A stretch of 60,734 bases of DNA from positions 1 to 60,734 of the forward strand of contig JAZQWL010000015.1 in the NCBI GenBank assembly GCA_045632305.1, read 5' to 3'. This DNA is from SVTX01 sp045632305 (GTDB taxonomy: Bacteria; Bacillota; Clostridia; Oscillospirales; CAG-272). Positions 43,684-51,959 of this stretch are shown in pieces. The translations under genes and the position numbers were made by a program. The number at the start of each line of letters is the position of its first letter. Positions within the stretch are counted from its first letter, which is position 1. The notes beneath the pieces were generated by a model. That model saw nothing but the letters and a program-made list of their open reading frames with translations, ran no database searches and was not told where the DNA came from.

Positions 43684-44235
43684 TTATTTTATTTCTCTGT
43701 CGTATGCGCGCACAGCAGACGGCGCGTATCTTCTGAGCTTCATCTCTGCGACGTCGGTTATCTCGAAGAATATGATGCATTTTTGTCCGTCTGCCTCAAA
43801 AATGCCGAAATAAATGTTTTCCGCATTAAACGACGAGATGAACAGAAAGCTCTTGTCGACGAGGAGGTTTGACAGGTATTTTTCGGCGTCGGGTGAATGC
43901 TTCCCGAGGATCGAGAATGCTCGGATCGGCATTTCAATTACTGTTTTTCTTTTGGTTCTTCCGTATATTTTCGAAAAAATAATTGTGTCGTCAATGATCT
44001 GATATTCGTATTCTACCTGTGTCAGTTTCCACGTCAGCTTGAAGATCAGAAAGACCGCCGATGCCGTGATAATAAGAAGCGGTACGGTAAAGATCGAAGG
44101 CGAAAACAGTATGATCGCAATTGACGGCAGTATGATGAGAGCTATGTAAAGAGCTACAAGCAGAATTTTGTATATAAGAAATTTTCCTTTGCAATTTTGC
44201 TTTACGATATGTTCGCAAAATATGTTTTGTGTCAT
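43684..44235 (-). CDS. Two-helix membrane protein with PH-like C-terminal domain (DUF6106-like)
   Basis: A 183-residue protein: cytoplasmic start, two adjacent membrane helices (residues about 20-70), then a soluble domain starting VEYEYQIIDDTIIFSKIYGR with the following KRKTVIEMPIRAFSILG. The EYEY-to-RRK strand layout resembles clostridial DUF6106 proteins and YcxB-like PH folds. The role is unknown. It heads a leftward pair with the ribbon-helix-helix gene. Confidence 0.6.
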   Translation of the reverse strand: MTQNIFCEHIVKQNCKGKFLIYKILLVALYIALIILPSIAIILFSPSIFTVPLLIITASAVFLIFKLTWKLTQVEYEYQIIDDTIIFSKIYGRTKRKTVIEMPIRAFSILGKHSPDAEKYLSNLLVDKSFLFISSFNAENIYFGIFEADGQKCIIFFEITDVAEMKLRRYAPSAVRAYDREIK

Positions 44236-44336
44236 TTTTTATCTCTTTTCATTTGTGATTATATATATTTTAACACAATTTTTGATTTTTTGCAATCCGT
44301 TAAACGAAATTTCACGAAAAAAAGATAAATAACTAC

Positions 44337-44365
44337 TTGATATTTCTTTTTTTATACTGTATAAT
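44337..44365 (+). promoter_or_regulatory. Promoter of the ACT/UPF0210 operon
   Basis: TTGATA (44337-44342), 17 bases, TATAAT (44360-44365), about 38 bases upstream of the ATG at 44404. Confidence 0.65.
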
Positions 44366-44403
44366 ATAATTACAAGATATGATAATCTGAAAGGGGAACA
44401 CCC

Positions 44404-44673
44404 ATGAAGGCAGTTATAACGGTTACAGGTAAGGACTCGGTTGGTATTATTGCCAAGGTTGCCACGGAGTGCGCGAAGTACGATGCGAATATTATTGACA
44501 TTTCACAGAGCGTTCTTTCCGAATATTTTGCGATGATAATGCTCGCCGATATTGATAATCTCAAGATTTCGTTTTCGGAATTTGTTGACGCGTTGTCCTC
44601 CATCGGCAAGGATCGCGGCCTTGATATTCACGTAATGCACGAGGATATTTTCAATACGATGCACAGCATCTGA
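44404..44673 (+). CDS. ACT domain protein (UPF0237 family)
   Basis: An 89-residue stand-alone ACT domain: MKAVITVTGKDSVGIIAKVA, then YDANIIDISQSVLSEYFAMI. ACT domains bind amino acids or similar small ligands as dimers. This protein is regularly paired with the UPF0210 protein that follows 16 bases later, and probably forms a complex or regulates it; neither has an assigned reaction. Confidence 0.9.
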   Translation: MKAVITVTGKDSVGIIAKVATECAKYDANIIDISQSVLSEYFAMIMLADIDNLKISFSEFVDALSSIGKDRGLDIHVMHEDIFNTMHSI

Positions 44674-44689
44674 TACGCGGGGCAGAGCA

Positions 44690-46048
44690 ATGATCAATAC
44701 TAACAATATTCTTGAAACTATCAGTATGATTCGTCAGGAAAATCTTGACATTCGTACTATCACTATGGGTATTTCTCTTTATGATTGTGTAAGTGAAGAT
44801 GAAAATCGCCTTTGTGAAAAGATTTATGATAAAATTACAAAGAGCGCGGAAAATCTCGTTTCGGTCGGCTGTGATATTGAAAAGAAATACGGCATTCCGA
44901 TCGTTAATAAGCGAGTTTCCGTAACTCCCATTTCGCTCGTTGGCGGAGCTATTTCTCCCGACGGATATATGAAGGTTGCAAAGACGCTGGATGCGGCTGC
45001 CAAGGAGGTTGGTATCAACTTTATCGGCGGCTTCTCGGCTCTTGTTCATAAGGGTATGACGCAGGGCGCGAAGAATATGATCTCCATTATTCCCGAGGCG
45101 CTCGCAGAAACCGACTTTGTTTGCTCGTCTGTTAACGTTGCGACTACAAAGGCGGGTATCAATATGGACGCTATCCAGCTTATGGGCAGTGCGATCAAGC
45201 GCGCGGCTTATCTTACGCGTGATAGAGATTCCATAGGTTGCGCGAAGCTTGTTGTGTTTGCGAACGTTCCTGAGGATAACCCCTTTATGGCGGGCGCATT
45301 CCACGGTGTGGGCGAGCCCGAAAACGTAATTAACGTAGGTGTTTCCGGCCCCGGTGTTGTAAGCTCCGCTATCAAGCGTGCGGGGGATTGCGACCTTTCC
45401 GCTCTGGCTGAAATTATAAAGAAGACCGCATTCAAGATCACAAGAGTTGGTCAGCTTGTAGCAAGCGAAGCGTCCGAGCGACTTGGTGTTCCCTTTGGAA
45501 TCGTTGACCTGTCTCTCGCTCCTACTCCCGCGATTGGCGACAGTGTGGCGCATATTCTTGAGGAGATGGGACTTGAGTCCTGCGGAGCGCATGGTACGAC
45601 GGCTTGTCTTGCTATGCTTAACGACGCGGTTAAGAAGGGCGGCGTTATGGCGTCCAGCCATGTAGGCGGTCTTTCGGGCGCGTTTATTCCCGTGTCCGAG
45701 GACGCAGGTATGATCGCGGCGGTTGAACGAGGCGCGCTCACACTTGAAAAGCTTGAGGCAATGACGGCGGTTTGCTCGGTTGGTCTTGACATGATAGCCA
45801 TCCCCGGTGACATTGACGAGGACGTTATCTGCGGCATTATCGCGGATGAAATTTCCATCGGTGTAGTTAATACGAAGACCACGGCAGTCAGAGTTATCCC
45901 CGCATACGGAAAGAGTGCAGGTGATTATATTGATTACGGAGGACTTCTCGGCAGAGCTCCAATTATGGAGATCAATCGCTATTCGCCCGGTAAGTTTATT
46001 TCTCGCGGCGGACGTGTTCCCGCGCCTATACATAGCTTGAAGAATTAA
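44690..46048 (+). CDS. UPF0210 (DUF711) family protein
   Basis: A 452-residue protein beginning INTNNILETISMIRQENLDI and containing GISLYDC, VGGAISPDGYMKVAKTLDAA and SSHVGGLSGAFIPVSEDAGM, the hallmarks of UPF0210. The fold is related to glycyl-radical/pyruvate-formate-lyase-like barrels, but the activity is unknown. It is cotranscribed with the ACT protein. Confidence 0.92.
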   Translation: MINTNNILETISMIRQENLDIRTITMGISLYDCVSEDENRLCEKIYDKITKSAENLVSVGCDIEKKYGIPIVNKRVSVTPISLVGGAISPDGYMKVAKTLDAAAKEVGINFIGGFSALVHKGMTQGAKNMISIIPEALAETDFVCSSVNVATTKAGINMDAIQLMGSAIKRAAYLTRDRDSIGCAKLVVFANVPEDNPFMAGAFHGVGEPENVINVGVSGPGVVSSAIKRAGDCDLSALAEIIKKTAFKITRVGQLVASEASERLGVPFGIVDLSLAPTPAIGDSVAHILEEMGLESCGAHGTTACLAMLNDAVKKGGVMASSHVGGLSGAFIPVSEDAGMIAAVERGALTLEKLEAMTAVCSVGLDMIAIPGDIDEDVICGIIADEISIGVVNTKTTAVRVIPAYGKSAGDYIDYGGLLGRAPIMEINRYSPGKFISRGGRVPAPIHSLKN

Positions 46049-46171
46049 AAGAAAGTTCAAACTCAGTTAAAATTTAACTGATATAATATTGAAAATATAT
46101 TTCCGAGAGGATGTTGACTTTAACTTTTTTCGGTAATAATAAAATTAAAATACAGAAAAGGAGACAAAATC

Positions 46172-46480
46172 ATGAAGGAATGGGCAGTTTTTCAGTTCGC
46201 ATCTAACATCGTTGACAAGATCGGCGCAGTTATTTTCGCAAAGAAGAGAGCAGAAGAGAAGAAGAGAAAGGCAATTATCGTAACAGTTATTTGCTTGTCC
46301 GTAGTTCTCATTGTTGCTATCGCTGCAGTTGCTACTGTTATGGTTCTCAAGAAGAAGGGCAAGGACCTCAGCGTTAAGAATCTCGTGGCAAAGATCAAGG
46401 CAAAGTTCCAGAAGGAAGAAGAAGCTTGCGATGGCTTCGAAGAAGCTGATTGTGAAGAAGTAGAGGTAGCTTTCGAATAA
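46172..46480 (+). CDS. Small single-pass membrane protein, probably abundant
   Basis: 102 residues. An amphipathic, basic N-terminus (FAKKRAEEKKRKA) precedes one membrane helix of about 24 residues, then KKKGKDLSVKNLVAKIKAKF and a very acidic tail (EEACDGFEEADCEEVEV). No family is recognised. It has its own TTGACT promoter near 46114, a strong AAAGGAGA site and a good terminator, and its codons (AAG, GTT, CTC, ACA) are as biased as those of the ribosomal genes, so high expression is inferred. Confidence 0.75.
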   Translation: MKEWAVFQFASNIVDKIGAVIFAKKRAEEKKRKAIIVTVICLSVVLIVAIAAVATVMVLKKKGKDLSVKNLVAKIKAKFQKEEEACDGFEEADCEEVEVAFE

Positions 46481-46499
46481 TTCGAGGCCTCGAACATAC

Positions 46500-46526
46500 A
46501 AAAAGGCGTGGAATCCACGCCTTTTT
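46500..46526. terminator. Terminator before dinB
   Basis: AAAAAGGCGTGG, loop AAT, CCACGCCTTTTT followed by more T's. A separate palindrome TTCGAGGCCTCGAA lies at 46481-46494. Confidence 0.9.
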
Positions 46527-46546
46527 GTTTTTTTACTTCACTCCTC

Positions 46547-46575
46547 TTGACAAAGAACGTTTGTTCGTGTATAAT
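46547..46575 (+). promoter_or_regulatory. dinB promoter with LexA (Cheo) box in the spacer
   Basis: TTGACA (46547-46552) and TATAAT (46570-46575), 17 bases apart. The spacer contains GAACGTTTGTTC (46555-46566), a perfect GAAC-N4-GTTC LexA operator of Firmicutes, so LexA binding would block RNA polymerase directly. Confidence 0.88.
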
Positions 46576-46587
46576 ATAAGCATAATG

Positions 46588-46599
46588 ATACAAATGTTC
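46588..46599 (+). promoter_or_regulatory. Second, imperfect LexA box
   Basis: ATACAAATGTTC keeps the right half-site GTTC and has a weak left half (ATAC for GAAC). It lies just downstream of the -10 element. Confidence 0.5.
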
Positions 46600-46657
46600 T
46601 AAATATCAAAGAAAAAGCCGAGGCGGTGCGCTCGGTGATATTTTAGGGATAAAAATA

Positions 46658-46669
46658 GAACAAATGTTT
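46658..46669 (+). promoter_or_regulatory. Third LexA-like box next to the dinB ribosome site
   Basis: GAACAAATGTTT has an intact left half and one mismatch in the right half. It ends a few bases before GGAGG of dinB. Three boxes over about 110 bases suggest tight, possibly cooperative SOS repression. Confidence 0.5.
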
Positions 46670-46681
46670 TTCGGAGGAGCT

Positions 46682-47899
46682 ATGGAGAGAGTTATACTGC
46701 ATTGTGATATGAATAATTTTTATGCGTCGGTTGAATGTATGTTAAATCCTGCACTTAGGGATTTTCCCGTGGCGGTTTGCGGTGACGTGGAGCTGCGTCA
46801 GGGAATAGTTCTTGCCAAAAATTATCTTGCGAAGGCGTACGGTGTTGCTACGGGTGAGCCCGTTTTTTTGGCAAAGCAAAAGTGTAAAAATCTTGTAACT
46901 GTTCCCCCGCATTTTCGCGAGTACGAAAGAGTGTCGGCTTTAGCGAGGGCAATTTATTACGATTACACCGATCTTATCGAGCCGATGGGACTTGATGAGT
47001 GCTGGCTCGACGTGACGGGGAGTGTTAAGCTTTTCGGTGACGGTGAAAAAATTGCCCATACGATTCGCGAGAGAATAAAGCGGGAGCTTGGAGTAACGAT
47101 CTCGGTCGGGGTATCTTTCAACAAGGTGTTCGCCAAGCTCGGCAGTGATATGAAAAAGCCCGATGCCGTAACGGTTATTGACAGCGCGACCTTCAGAGAA
47201 AAAATCTGGCATCTTCCTGCGACCGATATGATCGGAGTGGGGCGTTCAGCGGGAGAAAAGCTCGCAAAAATGGGTGTTTGCACGATTGGTGATCTCGCAA
47301 ACATGCCCGTGGGCTATCTTAAATACAAGTTCGGCAAGGTGGGGGAGACGATGCACAGAAACGCCAACGGACTTGATATCGATACCGTTACACCGCGCGA
47401 TGATATGCCCGACAAGAGTGTAGGACACGGCGTTACGGCAGTTCGCGATCTTGTAAATAACGATGAGGTTCGCGCGATGATATCGGAGCTTGCCGATGAT
47501 ATCGGACGTCGGCTTTATGAGTCGGGGAAGGCGGCGCGCGGAGTTGCGATATCTGTTAAAAATGCGAATTTTAACAGTATCAACCGACAGATCAATCTCC
47601 CCGTTGCGACGCAAAGCCCAAGCGAGATCGCGCGGGTGGCGTACGGGCTCTTTTTGAAAAATTATGCGTGGGAGGAGAAGGTTCGCGCGGTGAGTATACG
47701 GGCTATAAATCTAATTTCCGCGGATGAGCCGATCCAGCTTGACATTTTTTCGTGCGCGGACAGCTTGCAGAGGGTTGAGCGTCGCGACCGCGCGGTCGAG
47801 GACATTCGTCGGGAGTTTGGTAGAAAGAGCGTTTTTTTGGCGTCGACAATGATAAACTATAAGATGCCCACGGCCTATAAGCCGCAGAGAATATTTTAA
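46682..47899 (+). CDS. dinB: DNA polymerase IV (Y family)
   Basis: A 405-residue translesion polymerase. MERVILHCDMNNFYASVECM carries the first catalytic aspartate, YTDLIEPMGLDECWLDVTGS carries the second acidic pair, and ISVGVSFNKVFAKLGSDMKKPD is the next Y-family motif; a little-finger domain follows. There is no clear C-terminal beta-clamp peptide in QL-x-LF form apart from IQLDIFS near residue 355. The start at 46682 follows GGAGG; an in-frame ATG at 46664 overlaps the third LexA box. SOS control is supported by the operators. Confidence 0.95.
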   Translation: MERVILHCDMNNFYASVECMLNPALRDFPVAVCGDVELRQGIVLAKNYLAKAYGVATGEPVFLAKQKCKNLVTVPPHFREYERVSALARAIYYDYTDLIEPMGLDECWLDVTGSVKLFGDGEKIAHTIRERIKRELGVTISVGVSFNKVFAKLGSDMKKPDAVTVIDSATFREKIWHLPATDMIGVGRSAGEKLAKMGVCTIGDLANMPVGYLKYKFGKVGETMHRNANGLDIDTVTPRDDMPDKSVGHGVTAVRDLVNNDEVRAMISELADDIGRRLYESGKAARGVAISVKNANFNSINRQINLPVATQSPSEIARVAYGLFLKNYAWEEKVRAVSIRAINLISADEPIQLDIFSCADSLQRVERRDRAVEDIRREFGRKSVFLASTMINYKMPTAYKPQRIF

Positions 47900-47912
47900 T
47901 TTTCACGATTTA

Positions 47913-47941
47913 TTGACAAAGTCACGCCGAAGATGTATAAT
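47913..47941 (+). promoter_or_regulatory. Consensus promoter of the DUF1934 gene
   Basis: TTGACA (47913-47918), 17 bases, TATAAT (47936-47941), with ATG 33 bases further and GGAG upstream of it. Confidence 0.75.
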
Positions 47942-47973
47942 AGACGTAATGAAAACTCAAATGGAGAAAAAAC

Positions 47974-48585
47974 GTGAAAAAGAAGATAATTATAGGACTT
48001 GTCACAAAGCAGTGCGAGCTTGAGCCGTCCTTTGCAGAGGAGCTTTTCGATTGCTTTCGCGATATGGACAGTACGCTTGATAAAATAGACGGCGCGATCG
48101 ATTCCGCTGACGGTGACATTGAAAAGATTTTAAGAGACGTTATCCTGTCCGCGATCGGTGGGGATCACGATAGGGACGAATCTCTTTACTCCGAGATCGA
48201 GGGTGAAAACTTCGTTGAGATGATGAGCGAGGGTGAGCTTTCGATCGATTATTCGGGCAACGTGGAGATCTCGTATATTGAAGGCGAGGACACGGAAAAC
48301 GGTCTTGAGGGAACGAGCGTAAAGCTTTTATTCCACAAGGAAAATCCCGATTTCGTCACAATGGTGAGAGAGGGCGGAATGAATACGGTTCTGTCATTTT
48401 CCGCAGGACGGAGAAGCCGCAGCGTATATAATACGCCGTACATGCCGTTCAATCTTATCGTCAATACGCTTGAGGTGGAAAATAATATTTTCTCTGACGG
48501 CACGATGTACTTAAATTACCTTATGGAGATCCAGGGGCTCGCAACACAGCGAAACACGATACGCTTAAGAATAAGAGAGGATTGA
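47974..48585 (+). CDS. DUF1934 (YwiB-like) beta-barrel protein
   Basis: A 203-residue protein whose second half (EGELSIDYSGNVEISY, GLEGTSVKLLFHKENPDFVTM, YNTPYMPFNLIVNTLEVEN) matches DUF1934, a lipocalin-like barrel of unknown function. About 60 acidic residues are inserted after the first strand, making it longer than the usual 130-150 residues. It stands alone with its own promoter and terminator. Confidence 0.82.
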   Translation: MKKKIIIGLVTKQCELEPSFAEELFDCFRDMDSTLDKIDGAIDSADGDIEKILRDVILSAIGGDHDRDESLYSEIEGENFVEMMSEGELSIDYSGNVEISYIEGEDTENGLEGTSVKLLFHKENPDFVTMVREGGMNTVLSFSAGRRSRSVYNTPYMPFNLIVNTLEVENNIFSDGTMYLNYLMEIQGLATQRNTIRLRIRED

Positions 48586-48607
48586 CGTATTCGTCAACAA
48601 TCAATAT

Positions 48608-48631
48608 AAAAGCCCGCGTACGCGGGCTTTT
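48608..48631. terminator. Terminator after the DUF1934 gene
   Basis: A perfect 24-base palindrome (AAAAGCCCGCGT and its complement) followed by further T's. Confidence 0.85.
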
Positions 48632-48673
48632 TGTTGTGATAAACATAGAAAATAAAATTAATATATAATTCAC

Positions 48674-48702
48674 TTGACTTTAATAATATTGTATAGTATA
48701 AT
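48674..48702 (+). promoter_or_regulatory. Promoter of the purine operon
   Basis: TTGACT (48674-48679), 17 bases, TATAAT (48697-48702), about 190 bases upstream of purE. Confidence 0.75.
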
Positions 48703-48708
48703 TATATT

Positions 48709-48860
48709 GTCGAAATTTTTGTTTAAAACGGAGAGCCGAGCTATGCAGATGATTTTTCGCCTTTCAGGTTTTTGGAATGAAAAGAATAGAATCTTGTGTA
48801 GCAAAGCTGTAGACATAACTGCGTAGACCGAGGTGCGCCCTCTGTCTGCGCCTTTTTAGT
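48709..48860 (+). promoter_or_regulatory. Attenuator-like structured leader of the purine operon
   Basis: A 150-base leader that ends in an intrinsic terminator. CTATGCAG (48741-48748) can pair with CTGCGTAG (48819-48826), which is part of the terminator's 5' arm, so an upstream helix and the terminator exclude each other, as in a riboswitch or protein-controlled attenuator. An inner hairpin CTTTCA/TGAAAG lies near 48761-48783. The sequence lacks the purine-riboswitch core and does not match the ZTP, PRPP or guanidine classes by eye. A 6S-like RNA is another possibility. Confidence 0.55.
48821..48857 (+). terminator. Intrinsic terminator in the pur leader
   Basis: GCGTAGAC-C-GAGG pairs with CCTC-T-GTCTGCGC (12 bp, one mismatch, one G-T pair) around a five-base loop, followed by CTTTTT. 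It lies 40 bases upstream of purE. Confidence 0.8.
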
Positions 48861-48896
48861 TTGAAAACAATTGCAATAAATTGCTTGGAGGTATTT

Positions 48897-49391
48897 ATGA
48901 AAAGAGTCGGAATCGTAATGGGAAGCGACAGTGATCTTCCCGTAGTTGAAAAAGCATTTGCAGTTCTTGACGAGTACGGCGTGGGCTACGAAGTAAGAGT
49001 TCTCTCCGCTCACAGAACGCCCGTGCAGGCGAAGGAATTTGCCGCAAACGCGAGAGAAAACAATATCGGCGTTATTATTGCGGCGGCGGGTAAGGCGGCT
49101 CATTTGGCTGGAGCTATGGCGGCTAACACAACTCTTCCCGTGATCGGTATTCCTGTAAAGTCCTCAACTCTTGACGGACTTGACGCGCTTCTCTCCACAG
49201 TTCAGATGCCGCAGGGTATGCCCGTAGCAACCGTTGCTATTGACGGTGCAGCAAACGCGGCTCTTCTTGCCGTTCAGATGCTTGCTATCACCGATGCCGA
49301 GCTTGCAAAAAAGCTTGAAGCTAAGAGGGCGGCAGGCGCGGAAAAGGTGCTTTCCAAGGACAGAGAAATTTCCGCAAAATACAGTAAGTAA
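48897..49391 (+). CDS. purE: N5-carboxyaminoimidazole ribonucleotide mutase PurE
   Basis: A 164-residue class I PurE that moves the carboxylate of N5-CAIR to give CAIR in inosinate synthesis. Hallmarks: VGIVMGSDSDLPVV, VLSAHRTPVQ with the catalytic histidine, AAAGKAAHLAGAMAANTTLP and the GIPV segment. The start at 48897 follows TTGGAGG; a longer frame to 48861 begins in the terminator's T-run. No purK is in the window. Confidence 0.96.
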   Translation: MKRVGIVMGSDSDLPVVEKAFAVLDEYGVGYEVRVLSAHRTPVQAKEFAANARENNIGVIIAAAGKAAHLAGAMAANTTLPVIGIPVKSSTLDGLDALLSTVQMPQGMPVATVAIDGAANAALLAVQMLAITDAELAKKLEAKRAAGAEKVLSKDREISAKYSK

Positions 49392-49433
49392 TTCAGTAAA
49401 ATACACACCACTCATCAAAAGAAAGGAAATCTT

Positions 49434-50858
49434 ATGGGAGGATTTTTTGGCGCGGCTAACAAGAACGACGCGATCTCGGACGTATTTTTCGGTACGGACT
49501 ACCATTCTCATCTCGGAACGAGAAGAGGCGGCATGGCTGCCTTTGATCCTGAGATCGGCTTGCAGAGAGAAATTCATAATATTGAAAATTCGCCTTTTCG
49601 CACCAAGTTTGACAAGGTGTTTGACGAAATGCGCGGTTCTTCGGCTATCGGTTGCATAAGTGACTCCGATCCTCAGCCGCTTCTTATCCGTTCTAATATC
49701 GGAACGTATGCTATTTGCATTGTCGGAAGGATCAATAACGCAGATGAGCTTATTGACAAATACCTTCTCGGCAACGGCGGTCATTTCTCGGTAATGACGG
49801 GCGGCAAGGTAAATTCGGTTGAGCTTGTGGCATCTCTTATAAATCACAAGGATGATTTTGCGGAGGGCATCAAGTTCGCGCAGGGAGTTATAGACGGCTC
49901 AATGTCTATTCTGATCCTGAAGGATGACGGCTCGATCATAGCGGCTCGCGACAAGCTCGGACGAATCCCTGTAATCGTGGGCAAGAGCCGCGGCGGTTAT
50001 TGCGTTTCCTTTGAATCCTTTGCTTTTGAAAAGCTCGGGTATGTGACGGAGAAGGAGCTTGGCCCCGGTGAGATCGTTGAGATCACGCACGACAGCATGA
50101 TCCAGCTTTGTATTCCCGGTGAGGAGATGAAGATATGCTCGTTCCTCTGGACGTATTACGGATATTCGAACTCGACGTACGAGGGTGTTAACGTTGAGCT
50201 TATGAGATATAAAAACGGCGAAATTTTATCGGAGAACGATCAAGCTCTCAAGGACGGTGCCAAGATCGACTACGTTTGCGGTGTGCCCGATTCGGGAACG
50301 CCTCACGCGATCGGTTACGCCAATAAGAGCGGAATTCATTTTGCGCGCCCGTTTATCAAGTATACACCCACATGGCCGAGAAGCTTTACTCCATCGAATC
50401 AGAAGGAGAGAAAGAAGATCGCGAAGATGAAGCAGATTCCCGTAAAGGAGCTTATCAAGGATAAGAATCTTCTGTTTGTTGACGACTCCATCGTGCGCGG
50501 AACACAGCTTAAGGAAACAGTTGATTTTCTATACGAAAACGGAGCGAAGTCGGTGCATATGCGCTCGGCGTGTCCTCCTATTATGTACGGATGCAAATAT
50601 TTGAACTTCTCACGTCAGACGAGTGATCTCGAGCTTATCGCAAGAAGAACCATTCTTGAGCTTGAGGGCGAGGAAGGACTTAAATATATTGATGAATACA
50701 GTGACGGCGCGACAGAGAGAGGCAGAAAGCTCCGCGAGCATATCGCAAAGGAACTGAATTTCGATTCTCTTGATTTCCAATCCATCGATGGAATCGTAAA
50801 GGCGATCGGAGTTGAGCCGTGCAAGCTGTGTACTTACTGTTGGAACGGTAAGTGTTAA
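49434..50858 (+). CDS. purF: PurF-like amidophosphoribosyltransferase without the N-terminal nucleophile Cys
   Basis: A 474-residue enzyme for the first committed purine step (PRPP to phosphoribosylamine). The PRPP loop LLFVDDSIVRGTQLKE near residue 347, CGVPDSGTPHAIGYA near 281 and the C-terminal CPPIMYGC and CKLCTYCWNGKC segments are normal. The glutaminase domain is not: the mature protein should begin with Cys (MCGIxG) but starts MGGFFGAA, and the usual HRGQ turn reads HLGTRRGGMA. The start codon has GAAAGGAAA upstream and no better start exists. It may use free ammonia or an ammonia-delivering partner; this is inference. Confidence 0.9.
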   Translation: MGGFFGAANKNDAISDVFFGTDYHSHLGTRRGGMAAFDPEIGLQREIHNIENSPFRTKFDKVFDEMRGSSAIGCISDSDPQPLLIRSNIGTYAICIVGRINNADELIDKYLLGNGGHFSVMTGGKVNSVELVASLINHKDDFAEGIKFAQGVIDGSMSILILKDDGSIIAARDKLGRIPVIVGKSRGGYCVSFESFAFEKLGYVTEKELGPGEIVEITHDSMIQLCIPGEEMKICSFLWTYYGYSNSTYEGVNVELMRYKNGEILSENDQALKDGAKIDYVCGVPDSGTPHAIGYANKSGIHFARPFIKYTPTWPRSFTPSNQKERKKIAKMKQIPVKELIKDKNLLFVDDSIVRGTQLKETVDFLYENGAKSVHMRSACPPIMYGCKYLNFSRQTSDLELIARRTILELEGEEGLKYIDEYSDGATERGRKLREHIAKELNFDSLDFQSIDGIVKAIGVEPCKLCTYCWNGKC

Positions 50859-50889
50859 TAAAAAACAATTGAAAGGTAGGATATAAAAA

Positions 50890-51930
50890 ATGTCAAAGAG
50901 TTTCAGTGAGAGCTACAAGGCGGCGGGCGTAGATATTACTGCGGGCTACCGCGCGGTTGAGCTTATGAAGGAGCATATAAAGAGAACGGTAACACCCGGT
51001 GTTTGCTCGGGTATCGGCGGTTTTGGAGGTCTTTTTGAAATTGATCTTACGGGAATTACACGTCCCGTGCTTGTAAGCGGCACTGACGGTGTCGGTACAA
51101 AGCTCAAGCTCGCGTTTATTATGGATAAGCACAATACGATCGGTATCGACTGTGTTGCTATGTGTGTAAACGATATTATTTGCTGTGGCGCAAAGCCCCT
51201 CCTTTTCCTCGATTACATCGCTTGCGGAAAGAACGTTCCCGAGAGAATTGCCGAGATCGTTGAGGGTGTAGCGGAGGGCTGTGTTCAGTCGGGCGCGGCG
51301 CTCATTGGCGGAGAAACTGCCGAGATGCCCGGCTTCTATCCTATCGACGAATACGACCTTGCGGGCTTCTCCGTGGGCGTTGTTGATAAGGCGAAGATAG
51401 TTGATAATTCCACTATCAAGGCGGGCGACGTAATTATCGCGCTCCCCTCGAGCGGTGTTCATTCAAACGGCTTCTCCCTTGTAAGAAAGGTGTTCGACGT
51501 TGAAAATGCCGACATTAAGACACCCCGCGCAGAGCTTGATGGTAAGAGCGTTGGCGAAACCCTTCTCACACCTACTAAGATCTACGTAAAGCCCATGCTT
51601 GAGCTTTTCGAGAAGGTTACTGTTAAGGGCGTGTCGCACATCACGGGCGGTGGCTTCTATGAAAATATTCCGAGAACTATCCCCGAAGGTCTTTCCGCAA
51701 AGATCGTAAGAGACGACGTTCGTGTTCTTCCCATCTTTGATCTCATTGCAAAGGAAGGCAACATTCCCGAGAGAGATATGTTCAATACCTTTAATATGGG
51801 CGTTGGTATGAGCGTTGTGGTTGACGCCGCTGACGTTGATGTAGCACTCGAAACACTTCGTGCTGCAGGCGAAGATGCTTATGTTATCGGTGAAGTGGTT
51901 GAAGGCGACGAGGGCGTAATTTTCTGTTAA
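50890..51930 (+). CDS. purM: Phosphoribosylformylglycinamidine cyclo-ligase PurM
   Basis: A 346-residue AIR synthetase that closes the imidazole ring using ATP. VLVSGTDGVGTKLKLAF, CVNDIICCGAKPLLFLDYIA, LIGGETAEMPGFY and GVSHITGGGFYENIPR are the conserved active-site segments. It lies 31 bases after purF with GAAAGGTAGG upstream. Confidence 0.97.
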   Translation: MSKSFSESYKAAGVDITAGYRAVELMKEHIKRTVTPGVCSGIGGFGGLFEIDLTGITRPVLVSGTDGVGTKLKLAFIMDKHNTIGIDCVAMCVNDIICCGAKPLLFLDYIACGKNVPERIAEIVEGVAEGCVQSGAALIGGETAEMPGFYPIDEYDLAGFSVGVVDKAKIVDNSTIKAGDVIIALPSSGVHSNGFSLVRKVFDVENADIKTPRAELDGKSVGETLLTPTKIYVKPMLELFEKVTVKGVSHITGGGFYENIPRTIPEGLSAKIVRDDVRVLPIFDLIAKEGNIPERDMFNTFNMGVGMSVVVDAADVDVALETLRAAGEDAYVIGEVVEGDEGVIFC

Positions 51931-51959
51931 GATCTACGCGTAATAAATCAGGTAATACA

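Noticed and set aside
48709..48860. Classical guanine/adenine riboswitch upstream of purE
   Set aside because: The conserved junction and loop sequences of the purine riboswitch are missing.
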